64,000 nt of DNA from an uncultured Eubacteriales bacterium. GTDB taxonomy: Bacteria; Bacillota; Clostridia; Christensenellales; Aristaeellaceae. The position numbers and the translations under genes were made by a program. This document shows, piece by piece, positions 1-9,074 of this stretch (positions are counted from its first letter, which is position 1; every line of letters starts with the position of its first letter). The notes beneath the pieces were generated by a model that saw only the letters and a list, made by a program, of their open reading frames with translations, had not been told where the DNA came from and made no database searches. The stretch lies in assembly GCA_902789365.1 (NCBI GenBank), contig CADANQ010000001.1:61107-125106 (forward strand), written 5' to 3'.

Positions 1-113
1 GCCGCTTTTTATGGATAATCGAGGGAATCCGTCCTTTTTCGCGCCTCGTCATATGAAAAAAGAGTCTCTCCTCGTCCATTTTTCAGATATTTTGTTAAAA
101 AAGAGGCACTCTG

Positions 114-142
114 TTGCGGCTCACAAATATGAGCGGTATAAT
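114..142 (+). promoter_or_regulatory. Sigma-A-type promoter for the first degV gene
   Basis: TTGCGG at 114-119 and a perfect TATAAT at 137-142 are separated by 17 bp. They lie 55 bp upstream of the degV start, which has a GGAGG ribosome site at 187-191. The first ten bases of the window (ending in TTTTT) look like the tail of a terminator of a gene lying outside it. Confidence 0.7.
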
Positions 143-196
143 AAATATGTAACAAACCAGTCGTTTCGACCGGCCTGTAAGCATCGGAGGTAGTTT

Positions 197-1084
197 ATGT
201 CCTGGAAGATCGTTGCCGATTCAGCCTGTGATATCATCGATTTGGACAGGAAATGCCCCGGACTGTCTTATGCCAGTATTCCTTTCGTTTTCACCGTGGA
301 TGACCGATCCTTTACGGATGACGAGCATTTTGACACCCGCATCCTTCTTGACGCGCTGGCAAAAGCCAGGACCCCGAGCAAGTCCTCCTGTCCGTCTCCG
401 GACCTTTGGGCGGATGAATTCAAAACCGCCGATTATTCCATCGCCATCACCATTTCCGCCGAGCTTTCCGGAAGCTACAACAGCGCGTGCGCCGCAAGGG
501 AAATGGTGCTTGAAGAATTCCCGGAAAAAAAGATCGCCGTCGTCAACTGCCGTTCCACCGGCCCCGGCAACATCCTCATCGCCGAAAAAGCCGCGGACCT
601 CATTGCGGAAGGCATCGGCTTTGATGAGATCATCCAGAAACTGAACGAATACGTATCGCACGTCCACACGGTCTTCGCCCTCTGTTCTTTTGATAACCTG
701 ATCAGGAACGGAAGGATGCCCCGTCTGGTCGGCATCGCCGCCAGGGCGCTTCATCTGTGGGGGATCGGCATCGGCACGCCCGGCGGCAAAATCGAACTGA
801 TCGGCAAAGCCCGCGGAGGCGACGGCGCGGTCAATTCGATCATAAAGGATTATTCCGAAAAACGCCAGGGCGGCAGATGCCTGTATATTTCCCACTGCCG
901 GAATCCCAAAGTTGCCGAAAAAATACGGGATCAGGTGATGAAAATGCCTTCTCCCCCCAAGGTCAGGATCTTTGAAACCCGGGGGCTCGACACATTCTAT
1001 GCAGAAAACGAAGGGATTATTGTCTCCTATGACGGTATCCTGCAAAAGCATAACCTTTTCTCCCCCATCCTGGATCGGATTTGA
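197..1084 (+). CDS. DegV family fatty-acid-binding protein
   Basis: A 295-aa DegV (EDD-fold) protein. The family binds a fatty acid in a cleft between two domains; characterised members (FakB) present fatty acids to the kinase FakA. The N-terminal VADSACDI motif and the SAELSGSYNSA segment near residue 95, which lines the lipid head-group site, are both present. There is no signal peptide, so it is cytoplasmic. The start is set by GGAGG five bases upstream and a good promoter. The gene is monocistronic, with its own terminator just downstream. A second DegV protein is encoded at 52.6 kb, so the genome carries at least two paralogues, as is common in Firmicutes. Neither lies beside a fakA gene here, so the lipid partner is unknown. 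Confidence 0.9.
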   Translation: MSWKIVADSACDIIDLDRKCPGLSYASIPFVFTVDDRSFTDDEHFDTRILLDALAKARTPSKSSCPSPDLWADEFKTADYSIAITISAELSGSYNSACAAREMVLEEFPEKKIAVVNCRSTGPGNILIAEKAADLIAEGIGFDEIIQKLNEYVSHVHTVFALCSFDNLIRNGRMPRLVGIAARALHLWGIGIGTPGGKIELIGKARGGDGAVNSIIKDYSEKRQGGRCLYISHCRNPKVAEKIRDQVMKMPSPPKVRIFETRGLDTFYAENEGIIVSYDGILQKHNLFSPILDRI

Positions 1085-1092
1085 AAAGCAAA

Positions 1093-1130
1093 GACAAGGC
1101 GCGGAGCAATCCGCGCCTCTTTGTCGTTTT
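1093..1130 (+). terminator. Rho-independent terminator after degV
   Basis: GACAAGGCGCGGA / TCCGCGCC...TTGTC forms a strong stem with a GCAA loop (inner stem 1098-1105 with 1110-1117), followed by GTTTTT. The rest of the gap to 1347 shows no other gene. Confidence 0.8.
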
Positions 1131-1347
1131 TCCCTTTTTATACGCTTTCCTGTATGCTTTTCCCGCCGTTTCCCGTCTTCTTTGGCTTTCCCGATCTTGG
1201 CCCTGTCCGCCGCAAAAACCCGTCGCTCGGATCCTTCCCGTTTTTTCCGATCGTGCGGCAGCCCCATTCCGTTTACTCAGGATTCCGGGAATTCCGAATT
1301 ATCTCGGCTCCGGACGTTCCCGCAGAAAAGCTCACGGAGGTAATAAA

Positions 1348-3420
1348 ATGCAGATCGAACAGGCAAATGACCGTCTCATCATCCGCAGCGGAATCTCCCA
1401 ATTATGGGTCGACCCCTGGGGGGAGGACGGTATCCGCGTCCGAATGACCAACGATAAGGAAATGGATCCGAACGACTGGGCCTTAAGCGAAAAGCCCTCC
1501 GCTTCATTCCCTGTCGTCTCCTGTCGGGAAGTCGACATCACCGACCCATGGTACAAATCCGATGAATACTCCGGGTATCACATGACAGGCAGGGAGTACA
1601 CCTTTACCAACGGAAAACTGACCGCGCGGGTCAATCCCGAAGGCTGGATCTCTTTCTTCAACGAAAAAGGACAGCTGCTGACGGAAGAATACTGGCGCAA
1701 CCGTGACCGCATCAACCGTTATTCCACATCCCTCAGGATCCCCGCCCGGCTGCTCAAGGCGATCCCGGGCACCTCAGACTGGTCGCTGACCGCCCGTTTC
1801 GAGGCCTTTGACGATGAAAAGATCTTTGGTATGGGCCAGTACCAGGACAGAAAGCTCGACAAAAAAGGCGCCGTCCTGGAGCTTTGCCATCGCAACTCCC
1901 AGGCCAGCGTTCCTTTCTTTGTTTCCAGCCGAGGGTATGGGTTTTTATGGAATAACCCGGCCGTCGGGACATGTTTCTTCGGGACCAACCGCACGGAATG
2001 GACGGCGCGTTCCACAAAGAAAATGGATTACTACATCACCTGCGGCGATACCCCTGCGGAGATTGAGCGTAAATATTCCGCGGTTGTCGGCCGCGCGCCG
2101 ATGATGCCAGAATACGGCCTGGGCTACTGGCAGTGCAAGCTCCGTTACCGCACACAGGACGAATTGCTTTCCGTCGCCCGGCGGCACAAAGCCCTTGGCC
2201 TTCCGATGGACGCCATCGTCGTGGATTTCTTCCACTGGACCCGTCAGGGCGACTTTAAATTCGAGCCGCTGGACTGGCCGGACCCTGAAGGAATGGTCCG
2301 CGAACTGAAGGAAATGGGGATCGAAACCGTGGTCTCCGTGTGGCCGACCGTCGACGAGCAAAGTGAAAATTACCGGGAGATGGCCGATCGGGGCTATCTT
2401 GTCAGGACAGACCGCGGCAACGACGTCAGCACCTGGATGGGGGCGGCCGTCTATTTTGACGCGACTCATCCCGGCGCCCAAAGATTCGTATGGGAAAAGT
2501 GCAGGGAAAACTATTACAAAAATGGGATCCGCTGCTTCTGGCTGGACGTGGCCGAACCGGAATACGGAAGCTATGAGTTTGACAATTACCGTTATTGGGC
2601 AGGTCCTGCCCTCCAGACTTCAAATCTTTACCCTGTGGGCTATGCCCGGGGCTTCTACGAGGGGCTGAAGGCCGAAGGGGAAGAAAACGTTATGAGCCTG
2701 GTCCGCTGCGCATGGGCCGGAAGCCAGAAATACGCCGTTCTTGCCTGGTCGGGAGATATTTATTCCTCCTTCCGCGCGATGCGCGAACAGCTTCAGGCCG
2801 GCCTTTCAATGGCAATGGCGGGTATCCCCTGGTGGACCTGCGATATAGGCGGATTTATGGGCGGAGACAATTCCGATCCGGCCTTCAGGGAGCTGCTGCT
2901 CCGCTGGTTTGCGTGGGGGTGTTTCCTGCCCGTCTTCCGGATGCACGGAGAACGCAGTCCGTGGCATGAACGCGAACAGGAATACCGCAACGGCGTCAGG
3001 CAGCTTACCTCCGGACAGGACAACGAGGTATGGAGTTTCGGGGAAGAAAACACCCCCATTCTATGCAAATACCTTTTTATCAGGGAACGCCTGCGTCCTT
3101 ATATCCGAAGCCTGATGCGGGCCGCTCATGATACCGGCGCGCCGGTCATGCGTCCCTTGTTTTACGATTTTCCGGATGACAAGCAGGCATGGCTTACGGA
3201 GGACGCGTATATGTTCGGCCCGGACCTCCTCATCGCGCCGGTCATGGAAGCCGGCGTGACCCGGCGGAGCGTTTATCTGCCGCAAGGCGCGGTCTGGAAG
3301 GACGCGTATACCGGAAAAGTATATGACGGCGGACAAACCGTCGACGTTCCCTGCCCCCTGGACGTGATTCCGGTAATGCTGCGCGACGGAAAGGAACTCC
3401 CTGTCTATCACGAAGAATAA
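1348..3420 (+). CDS. Glycoside hydrolase family 31 (alpha-xylosidase/alpha-glucosidase type)
   Basis: A 690-aa GH31 retaining alpha-glycosidase. The barrel carries the nucleophile motif FWLDVAEPE with Asp400 and the acid/base motif WSGD with Asp470. The LDxxEPE form of the nucleophile motif is typical of the alpha-xylosidase and related GH31 branch rather than maltase-type WxDMNEP, so alpha-xyloside or isoprimeverose-type substrates are possible. The reading frame is open upstream to 1081, but the start at 1348 has CACGGAGG seven bases before it and begins the conserved N-terminal beta domain; the upstream 89 codons are low-complexity and not protein-like. No signal peptide is present, so the enzyme acts on imported oligosaccharides. 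It is monocistronic and shares a bidirectional terminator with gltX. Confidence 0.9.
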   Translation: MQIEQANDRLIIRSGISQLWVDPWGEDGIRVRMTNDKEMDPNDWALSEKPSASFPVVSCREVDITDPWYKSDEYSGYHMTGREYTFTNGKLTARVNPEGWISFFNEKGQLLTEEYWRNRDRINRYSTSLRIPARLLKAIPGTSDWSLTARFEAFDDEKIFGMGQYQDRKLDKKGAVLELCHRNSQASVPFFVSSRGYGFLWNNPAVGTCFFGTNRTEWTARSTKKMDYYITCGDTPAEIERKYSAVVGRAPMMPEYGLGYWQCKLRYRTQDELLSVARRHKALGLPMDAIVVDFFHWTRQGDFKFEPLDWPDPEGMVRELKEMGIETVVSVWPTVDEQSENYREMADRGYLVRTDRGNDVSTWMGAAVYFDATHPGAQRFVWEKCRENYYKNGIRCFWLDVAEPEYGSYEFDNYRYWAGPALQTSNLYPVGYARGFYEGLKAEGEENVMSLVRCAWAGSQKYAVLAWSGDIYSSFRAMREQLQAGLSMAMAGIPWWTCDIGGFMGGDNSDPAFRELLLRWFAWGCFLPVFRMHGERSPWHEREQEYRNGVRQLTSGQDNEVWSFGEENTPILCKYLFIRERLRPYIRSLMRAAHDTGAPVMRPLFYDFPDDKQAWLTEDAYMFGPDLLIAPVMEAGVTRRSVYLPQGAVWKDAYTGKVYDGGQTVDVPCPLDVIPVMLRDGKELPVYHEE

Positions 3421-3433
3421 GCTTTAGTCAAAA

Positions 3434-3468
3434 AGCCGGCCATGAAATTCATCATGACCGGCTGTTTT
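3434..3468. terminator. Bidirectional terminator between GH31 gene and gltX
   Basis: AGCCGGCCATGA at 3434-3445 pairs with TCATGACCGGCT at 3452-3463. There is a T-tract on the plus side (3465-3469) and an A-tract (3430-3434) that becomes the U-tract for the minus-strand gltX transcript. Confidence 0.85.
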
Positions 3469-3488
3469 TCATTTGAGTCAAAGGCGCA

Positions 3489-4946
3489 TCAGGCTTTTTT
3501 CAGGCGCGCGACAGCCGCGTCCAGTCTGCGCAGGGTTTCTTCCTTCCCCAGCAGATAGGCGATCTCGAACGCGCCGCCGGGCGTGTTGGCCAGGCCGGAG
3601 ATCGCGATCCGCAGAGGCCAGAGCACGGCGCCGTTTTTCATGCCGCTTTCCGCAATCTTTTCCATGACCCGGTCGTGGATGACGTCTTCCTTCCAGTCGT
3701 CGATGCCTTCCAGAACGGGCCGGACCATTTCAAGCGTAGGTCCCGCGGTTTCCGGCGAAGTCTTCATCTTTTTGTTGAAATACAGATCGTCGCCGTATTC
3801 CGGCATATACCTGAGGAAGGAAACCATCCCGGGCACCAGGCCGAACACTTCGGTGCGGCCCTGCATCAGCTCCGCCAGCCTGCGGTAGTCCGGCTTGTTT
3901 TCCATGCCGTCAAAAACGGAATCGAACCAGGGAGTAACCATCCCGAGGTATTTTTCAAAGGGCAGCTCACGGATGTAATGGGCGTTGAACCAGGTCAGCT
4001 TATTGACGTCGAAAATGCCGGGAGCCTTGTTGATCCCCTTGACGTCAAACGCTTCGATCAGTTCGTCCATGGTGAAAAACTCGCGGTCGTCCCCGGGATT
4101 CCAGCCGACCAGGGCCAGATAGTTGATCAGCGCCTCGGTCAGGTATCCCTTGCTGATAAAGTCACTGTAATAAGCGTCTCCGTCCCGCTTGGACAGTTTG
4201 TGGGACGCGTCGCGCATCACGGTGGGCAGATGGATATACTTGGGAATATCCCAGCCGAAAGCCTCGTAAAGAAGATCGTATTTCGGCGTGGAGGACAGGT
4301 ATTCCATGCCGCGGATTACATGGGTGATCCCCATCAGATGATCGTCGATCACGTTGGCAAAATTATAGGTGGGCATCCCGTCCTGCTTGATGAGGACCAT
4401 ATCGTCCAGGGTATCGTTGGGCATGGAAATATCCCCGAATACCATGTCGTGATAGCTGCTTTCGCCTTCGGTCGGCGCGTTCTGGCGGATAACGTACGGC
4501 ATGCCGGCGTCCAGACGTTTGCGCACCTCATCAGCGCTCAGGTAAAGACAGTGCTTGTCGTATTTGAAGGTCTCTCCCCTGCTTTCCGCGGCCCTGCGGC
4601 GCTCGTCCAGTTCCTCCTTGGTACAGAAGCAGTAATAGGCTTTCCCCTTGCGGATCAGCTCCTCAGCATAAGGCAGGTAGATATCCTTCCTTTCCGACTG
4701 GATGTACGGGCCGTAATCCCCGCCCACGTCCGGGCCTTCATCCCACTGCATGCCGCAGGCCTTCAGCGTATCGTAGATTACCTCGGTGGCGCCTTCCACA
4801 TAACGCTCCTGGTCCGTATCCTCAATGCGGAGAATAAATTTTCCGCCATTTTTGCGGGCATAAAGAAATGCGTACAATGCCGTCCTGACCCCGCCGAGAT
4901 GCATGAAACCCGTGGGGCTCGGAGCAAAACGTGTCCTGACTTCCAT
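3489..4946 (-). CDS. gltX: Glutamyl-tRNA synthetase
   Basis: A 485-aa class I aminoacyl-tRNA synthetase that charges tRNA-Glu. The class I HIGH-type signature appears as PSPTGFMHLGG near residue 10 and the KMSKS-type loop as HKLSKRDG near residue 250. Length is normal for bacterial GltX. It lies five bases downstream of glnS on the same strand, so the two are probably cotranscribed, glnS first. Having a dedicated GlnRS suggests that GltX need not mischarge tRNA-Gln for the transamidation route, although the window cannot show whether gatCAB also exists. Start at 4946 follows a purine-rich site overlapping the end of glnS. Confidence 0.96.
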   Translation of the reverse strand: MEVRTRFAPSPTGFMHLGGVRTALYAFLYARKNGGKFILRIEDTDQERYVEGATEVIYDTLKACGMQWDEGPDVGGDYGPYIQSERKDIYLPYAEELIRKGKAYYCFCTKEELDERRRAAESRGETFKYDKHCLYLSADEVRKRLDAGMPYVIRQNAPTEGESSYHDMVFGDISMPNDTLDDMVLIKQDGMPTYNFANVIDDHLMGITHVIRGMEYLSSTPKYDLLYEAFGWDIPKYIHLPTVMRDASHKLSKRDGDAYYSDFISKGYLTEALINYLALVGWNPGDDREFFTMDELIEAFDVKGINKAPGIFDVNKLTWFNAHYIRELPFEKYLGMVTPWFDSVFDGMENKPDYRRLAELMQGRTEVFGLVPGMVSFLRYMPEYGDDLYFNKKMKTSPETAGPTLEMVRPVLEGIDDWKEDVIHDRVMEKIAESGMKNGAVLWPLRIAISGLANTPGGAFEIAYLLGKEETLRRLDAAVARLKKA

Positions 4947-4951
4947 GTTGA

Positions 4952-6664
4952 TTATCCTTTCTGTTTTGCAAAGGTATCCCTGAGCCCCACGGTACGGTTA
5001 TATACCGGCAGTTCGGCCGTGGAATCCGGATCCTTGCAGAAATATCCCGTGCGCAGGAACTGGAATGTGGTCCCGTCGGGGCAATCCCGTATACAGGGTT
5101 CGGCTACGCCGCGGAGCACTGTCAGGCTGTCGGGATTCAGGCGGCTGATAAAGTCTTTCCTGCCGGAACCGGCATTTTCTTCCTCGCCCTCCGGCATTTC
5201 GTCGGTTTCCGGTTCCTCGTCCAGGAGCAGCGGTTCATACAGGCGGGCTTCAAAGGGCACGGCGTCCGCTTCGCTGACAAAGTGCAGGGTTTTCCCCTTG
5301 ATCTTCCGGTCCGCCCCGGGAGTGCCGCTGGCCGAATCCAGGTCCACAGTGCACAGAACCTTCGTCACGTTCCCGTCATCGTCTTTTTCGCAGCCGTCGC
5401 AGCGAACGATATACGCGCCTTTCAGGCGGACCTCGAAACCGGGATACATGCGCTGGAATTTTCGGACCGGTTCCTCCATAAAATCATCCTGCTCAATCCA
5501 GGCAAAACGGGAAAAGTGCACGGTACGGGTTCCCATCTCGGGATGATCGGGATGGTTTTCCACCGTCAGCTCTTCCACCCTGTCCTCCGGCCAGTTGGTG
5601 AATTCCACCTTCAGGGGCCTCAGGACCGCCATGGCGCGGGGGCTCTTGTCTCCCAGATCGTCCCTGACACAAGATTCAAGCAGCGCAACGTCCACCACGC
5701 TGTCGGCTTTGCTCATGCCGATGCGGTCCACAAATTCACGGATGGCAGCGCCGGAATACCCCCTGCGTCTGAGAGCGGAAAGCGTGGGCATCCGCGGATC
5801 GTCCCATCCGCGCACATAGCCGCCTTCGACCAGCTGACGCAGATAGCGCTTTGACATGACCGTCCTGGTCATGTTCAGCCGGGCGAACTCGATCTGCCTT
5901 GGCCTTGAAACAAGCATATTCGCAGCATGCTCCACCACCCAGTCATACAAAGGGCGATGAATCTCGTATTCCAGGGAGCAAAGGCTGTGGGTTACGCCCT
6001 CCAGGGCGTCCCCGATGGGATGGGCAAAATCGTACATCGGATAAATGCACCACTTGTTTCCCGTACGCCAGTGTTCCTTGTAAAGAATCCGATACATGGC
6101 GGGATCCCGCATGACGATATTGGGGCTTGCCATATCGATCTTCATGCGAAGCGTAAGGGTCCCTTCCGCGAATTCGCCGGCCTTCATCCTGCGGAACAGG
6201 TCCAGGCTTTCCTCCCACGGGCGGTCCCGCCAGGGAGAATTCCTGCCGGGCTCGGTCAGTGTGCCGCGGTAAGCGCGCATTTCCTCCTTGTTGAGCTCGT
6301 CCACGTAGGCCAGGCCTCTTTTGATCCAGTCCTCGGCGATCTCATAGCATTTATCATAATAATCACTGGCGTAATACAAGCCCCCGGTCCATTCAAAGCC
6401 GAGCCAACGGATGTCCTTCTCAATGTTGCGGACATACTCCATGTCTTCTTTGGCAGGGTTGGTGTCGTCAAAACGCAGATTGCATTTGCCGCCGAATTTT
6501 TCGGCCGTCAGGAAATCCATGATCAGCGCTTTGCAGTGGCCGATGTGCATGTATCCGTTGGGCTCGGGAGGAAAACGGGTGTGAACCTCAGTGTACCTGC
6601 CTTCCTTCAGATCCTCTTCTATGGCGTCCCAGATAAAATTGGTGCGGGAAGTGTCGTTGGCCAT
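4952..6664 (-). CDS. glnS: Glutaminyl-tRNA synthetase
   Basis: A 570-aa class I synthetase that charges tRNA-Gln directly. The HIGH-type motif is PPEPNGYMHIGH near residue 31 and the KMSKS-type loop is VMSKRYL near residue 270. The C-terminal anticodon-binding beta-barrels follow, with an acidic insertion around residues 485-505. GlnRS is patchily distributed in Firmicutes and is considered horizontally acquired from eukaryotes in the bacterial domain. A GGAGGCAG ribosome site precedes ATG 6664. It forms a two-gene unit with gltX. Confidence 0.95.
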   Translation of the reverse strand: MANDTSRTNFIWDAIEEDLKEGRYTEVHTRFPPEPNGYMHIGHCKALIMDFLTAEKFGGKCNLRFDDTNPAKEDMEYVRNIEKDIRWLGFEWTGGLYYASDYYDKCYEIAEDWIKRGLAYVDELNKEEMRAYRGTLTEPGRNSPWRDRPWEESLDLFRRMKAGEFAEGTLTLRMKIDMASPNIVMRDPAMYRILYKEHWRTGNKWCIYPMYDFAHPIGDALEGVTHSLCSLEYEIHRPLYDWVVEHAANMLVSRPRQIEFARLNMTRTVMSKRYLRQLVEGGYVRGWDDPRMPTLSALRRRGYSGAAIREFVDRIGMSKADSVVDVALLESCVRDDLGDKSPRAMAVLRPLKVEFTNWPEDRVEELTVENHPDHPEMGTRTVHFSRFAWIEQDDFMEEPVRKFQRMYPGFEVRLKGAYIVRCDGCEKDDDGNVTKVLCTVDLDSASGTPGADRKIKGKTLHFVSEADAVPFEARLYEPLLLDEEPETDEMPEGEEENAGSGRKDFISRLNPDSLTVLRGVAEPCIRDCPDGTTFQFLRTGYFCKDPDSTAELPVYNRTVGLRDTFAKQKG

Positions 6665-6730
6665 TGTCTGCCTCCTGTCGCGAGAATCTTGTACTTATCA
6701 GTTCGTCTCATGCCGTTCAGTCATTGAAAA

Positions 6731-7489
6731 TCAGGAATCTGTTCCGGAATCTGTCGAGCGTGTCCGGGCCGCGACGCCTGCCGGGAGTTTTTGTTTAAGT
6801 TCGGACAGGAGCTTCCTGATTCCTTCCGGCGAGGCATGATTCAGGGGTGAAAAATTGCCTTCAAGCGCGGTGTTCAGTTTTTGCACAGCCTCTTCTTTTT
6901 TTCCTTCTTCGATATCGTAGAGAGCGAGGAAATAGTTGGTATCGATCTGCGTTTCCTTCAGTTCGTACGCTTTATCGAAATATTCCCTGGCCTTTTCCTT
7001 ATTGTTCATCAGCCGGTAATAAAACTGTCCGAGGTTGTCCAGCACCACCGGGTCCTCTTCGTCATATTCCAGCGCCTCAAGATTGTATGCCAGCGCTTTT
7101 TCCTGATCGCCCTTCTCGATATACAAAAAACCAAGGGCCTGATAGGTCATGCCGCAGGGGCTTTTCTTATGACTGGCTTCCAGGAGATTGATCGCTTTGT
7201 TAATCTCGCCCAGCTTGTAATTCGCCACGGCGTAATTTACAAAAAGCTGCTGTTTTCTGTCCGGAGTCATATCCGGGGCCTTTTCGGCTTTTTTAAGAAC
7301 CTCCTTCACCAGATGGTAATTATCCTCTCCGCCCTTTTTGAGCAGCAGGACTGAAAATGGCAGCATGTATGCGGCCGAAATGATGCCGTTTTTATACAGT
7401 TCGGTGTATTCGGCCAGCGCCTCCTCTTTTCTGCCTTTCTGATGCTTCATCAGCGCGGCCTTGACCTTGAATCCGTCGAAGAAACCCAT
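6731..7489 (-). CDS. Tetratricopeptide-repeat protein
   Basis: A 252-aa soluble protein made almost entirely of TPR helices. Visible repeat units include the stretches around residues 85-120 (NYAVANYKLGEINKAINLLE), 120-150 (YQALGFLYIEKGDQEKALAY), 155-185 and 190-220. No signal peptide, membrane segment or enzymatic domain is present, so it is probably a cytoplasmic scaffold. GGAGG lies seven bases before the ATG. It sits 66 bp upstream of glnS on the same strand and may be cotranscribed with it. No specific partner can be named. Confidence 0.8.
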   Translation of the reverse strand: MGFFDGFKVKAALMKHQKGRKEEALAEYTELYKNGIISAAYMLPFSVLLLKKGGEDNYHLVKEVLKKAEKAPDMTPDRKQQLFVNYAVANYKLGEINKAINLLEASHKKSPCGMTYQALGFLYIEKGDQEKALAYNLEALEYDEEDPVVLDNLGQFYYRLMNNKEKAREYFDKAYELKETQIDTNYFLALYDIEEGKKEEAVQKLNTALEGNFSPLNHASPEGIRKLLSELKQKLPAGVAARTRSTDSGTDS

Positions 7490-7621
7490 ACGCGTCCTCC
7501 CTTTCGATCAGCTCCCCTTATTTAACCATCCATCGCAGAAAAAGTCAATGATGCGCATGGTATAACGGGAATAAAAAAGTCCCGCGGCAATCTGACAGAA
7601 GCCTTTGGAATCCGGCAATAT

Positions 7622-7658
7622 AAAAACCGCCGTCCCGGGACTACCCCAAAGACGGCGG
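7622..7658 (-). terminator. Rho-independent terminator after ald
   Basis: On the minus strand CCGCCGTC (7651-7658) pairs with GACGGCGG (7627-7634) and is followed by TTTTT (7622-7626). Confidence 0.8.
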
Positions 7659-7680
7659 GCGCGGATACCCGAAACAGGTA

Positions 7681-8796
7681 TCAGAGGATGAGTTCTTTCA
7701 GGTCTGTATATTCGCGTCCGTGAGCGAGGGCCACGTTGCGGTTGGTAATCTTCCCAAGATAGGTATTGACGCCCAGGGCGATGGCGGGGCTATCCATGGC
7801 CGCCTTTTCAAGGCCCTTGGAGGCAATCTCCAGACCATACCGTACGGTCGCGTTGGTCAGTGCGATGGTGCTGGTCCGCGGGACGGCGCCGGGCATGTTG
7901 CCCACGCAGTAATGGACCACGCCGTCCGTCACATAAACCGGATCGTCATGGGTTGTCACATGGCTGCTTTCGCCGCATCCGCCCTGGTCAATGGCCACAT
8001 CAACAAAAACCGCGCCGTCCTTCATTTCCTTCAGATATTTTTTCTTGAACAGCTTGGGAGTGGAACCGCCGGGGATCAGCACCGAACCGATGACCAGGTC
8101 CGCGTCTCTGAGGACCCTTTCCACATTGCTGTCGTTGCTGACCAGGGTCTGGATATGGGCGCCGAAAAGGTTGTCCAGTTCCTCCAGCCGTTTCAGGCTG
8201 ATATCCAGGATGGTGACGTTGGCGCCCATGCCGACGGCAATCTTGCAGGCGTTCATGCCAACGGTGCCGCCGCCCAGAATAACGACGTTGGCCTTGGGCG
8301 TACCGGGTACGCCGGCCAGAAGAATTCCTTCCCCGCCGAAGCGTTTTTCAAGGTATTTGGCTCCTTCCTGGATGGACAGACGGCCGGCAATCTGGCTCAT
8401 CGGGGCAAGACACGGCAGGGAGCGGTCCGATTCCTGGATGGTTTCATAAGCAACGGCCTTCATGCCGCCTTTCAGCAGGGCGTCCATCTGTTCCCTGTCC
8501 GCCGCCAGGTGCAGATAAGTATACAGAATAAGGCCTTCCCTGAACAGGGGGTATTCGCACTCCAGGGGCTCCTTGACCTTGATCATCATATCCACCAGGC
8601 GCCAAACGTCCGCGGCGTTGTCAAGAAGGGAAGCTCCGGCATGTACATATTCGTCGTCCGAAAAACCGGAGCCGATCCCCGCGCCGGCTTCCATATACAC
8701 ATGGTGTCCTGCGGCGACATAAGCCTTCACATTGTCCGGGGTCAGCCCCACGCGGTACTCGTTGTTCTTGATCTCTTTTACACAGCCGATCTTCAT
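7681..8796 (-). CDS. ald: Alanine dehydrogenase
   Basis: A 371-aa NAD-dependent alanine dehydrogenase (alanine to pyruvate plus ammonia, reversible). The N-terminal substrate domain has the pyruvate-binding MIKVKEP (Lys74) and the YLHLA histidine (His95). The Rossmann nucleotide domain carries GGGTVGMNACKIA near residue 175 and an acidic residue at the end of its second strand (TILDIS). Length and order match the AlaDH family exactly. AAGGAAGG lies before ATG 8796. It is monocistronic, with a terminator downstream and a divergent sugar kinase upstream. Confidence 0.96.
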   Translation of the reverse strand: MKIGCVKEIKNNEYRVGLTPDNVKAYVAAGHHVYMEAGAGIGSGFSDDEYVHAGASLLDNAADVWRLVDMMIKVKEPLECEYPLFREGLILYTYLHLAADREQMDALLKGGMKAVAYETIQESDRSLPCLAPMSQIAGRLSIQEGAKYLEKRFGGEGILLAGVPGTPKANVVILGGGTVGMNACKIAVGMGANVTILDISLKRLEELDNLFGAHIQTLVSNDSNVERVLRDADLVIGSVLIPGGSTPKLFKKKYLKEMKDGAVFVDVAIDQGGCGESSHVTTHDDPVYVTDGVVHYCVGNMPGAVPRTSTIALTNATVRYGLEIASKGLEKAAMDSPAIALGVNTYLGKITNRNVALAHGREYTDLKELIL

Positions 8797-8957
8797 ACGT
8801 TCGATTCCTTCCTTTGATTCCGGCTCTTTTGTCCGGGATTCTTCTTCTAGCCCTGTGCGGAATAAAACATCGGACTGAATTCCTGAGGTATTATACAGGA
8901 AACACAGCGCTTTTACAATATCGGCCGTCGGGGGTATGAAAGTGCGTACAGCTGTGA

Positions 8958-8963
8958 TATAAT
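8958..8963 (+). promoter_or_regulatory. Probable extended -10 promoter for the kdgK-like gene
   Basis: TGATATAAT gives an extended -10 element (TATAAT at 8958-8963). The hexamer 17 bp upstream (TATGAA, 8935-8940) is a poor -35. It lies in the 278-bp divergent gap between ald and the kinase, in which I see no other gene. Confidence 0.5.
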
Positions 8964-9074
8964 AAAAAACAGCAAAAGAACAGGCGGGCAGGGCGTTTTG
9001 CCGCGCGTGTTCGTCTCTCCGTTTCCATTTTCCGCTTTTTCACAAAGCAAAGCCAAAGAACGGGAGGAATAATA

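Noticed and set aside
11..193. 60-aa open frame at the left edge
   Set aside because: No ribosome site; it overlaps the degV promoter and its translation is not protein-like.
3675..5546. 623-aa open frame antisense to gltX-glnS
   Set aside because: Shadow of two conserved synthetases on the other strand; no protein-like features.
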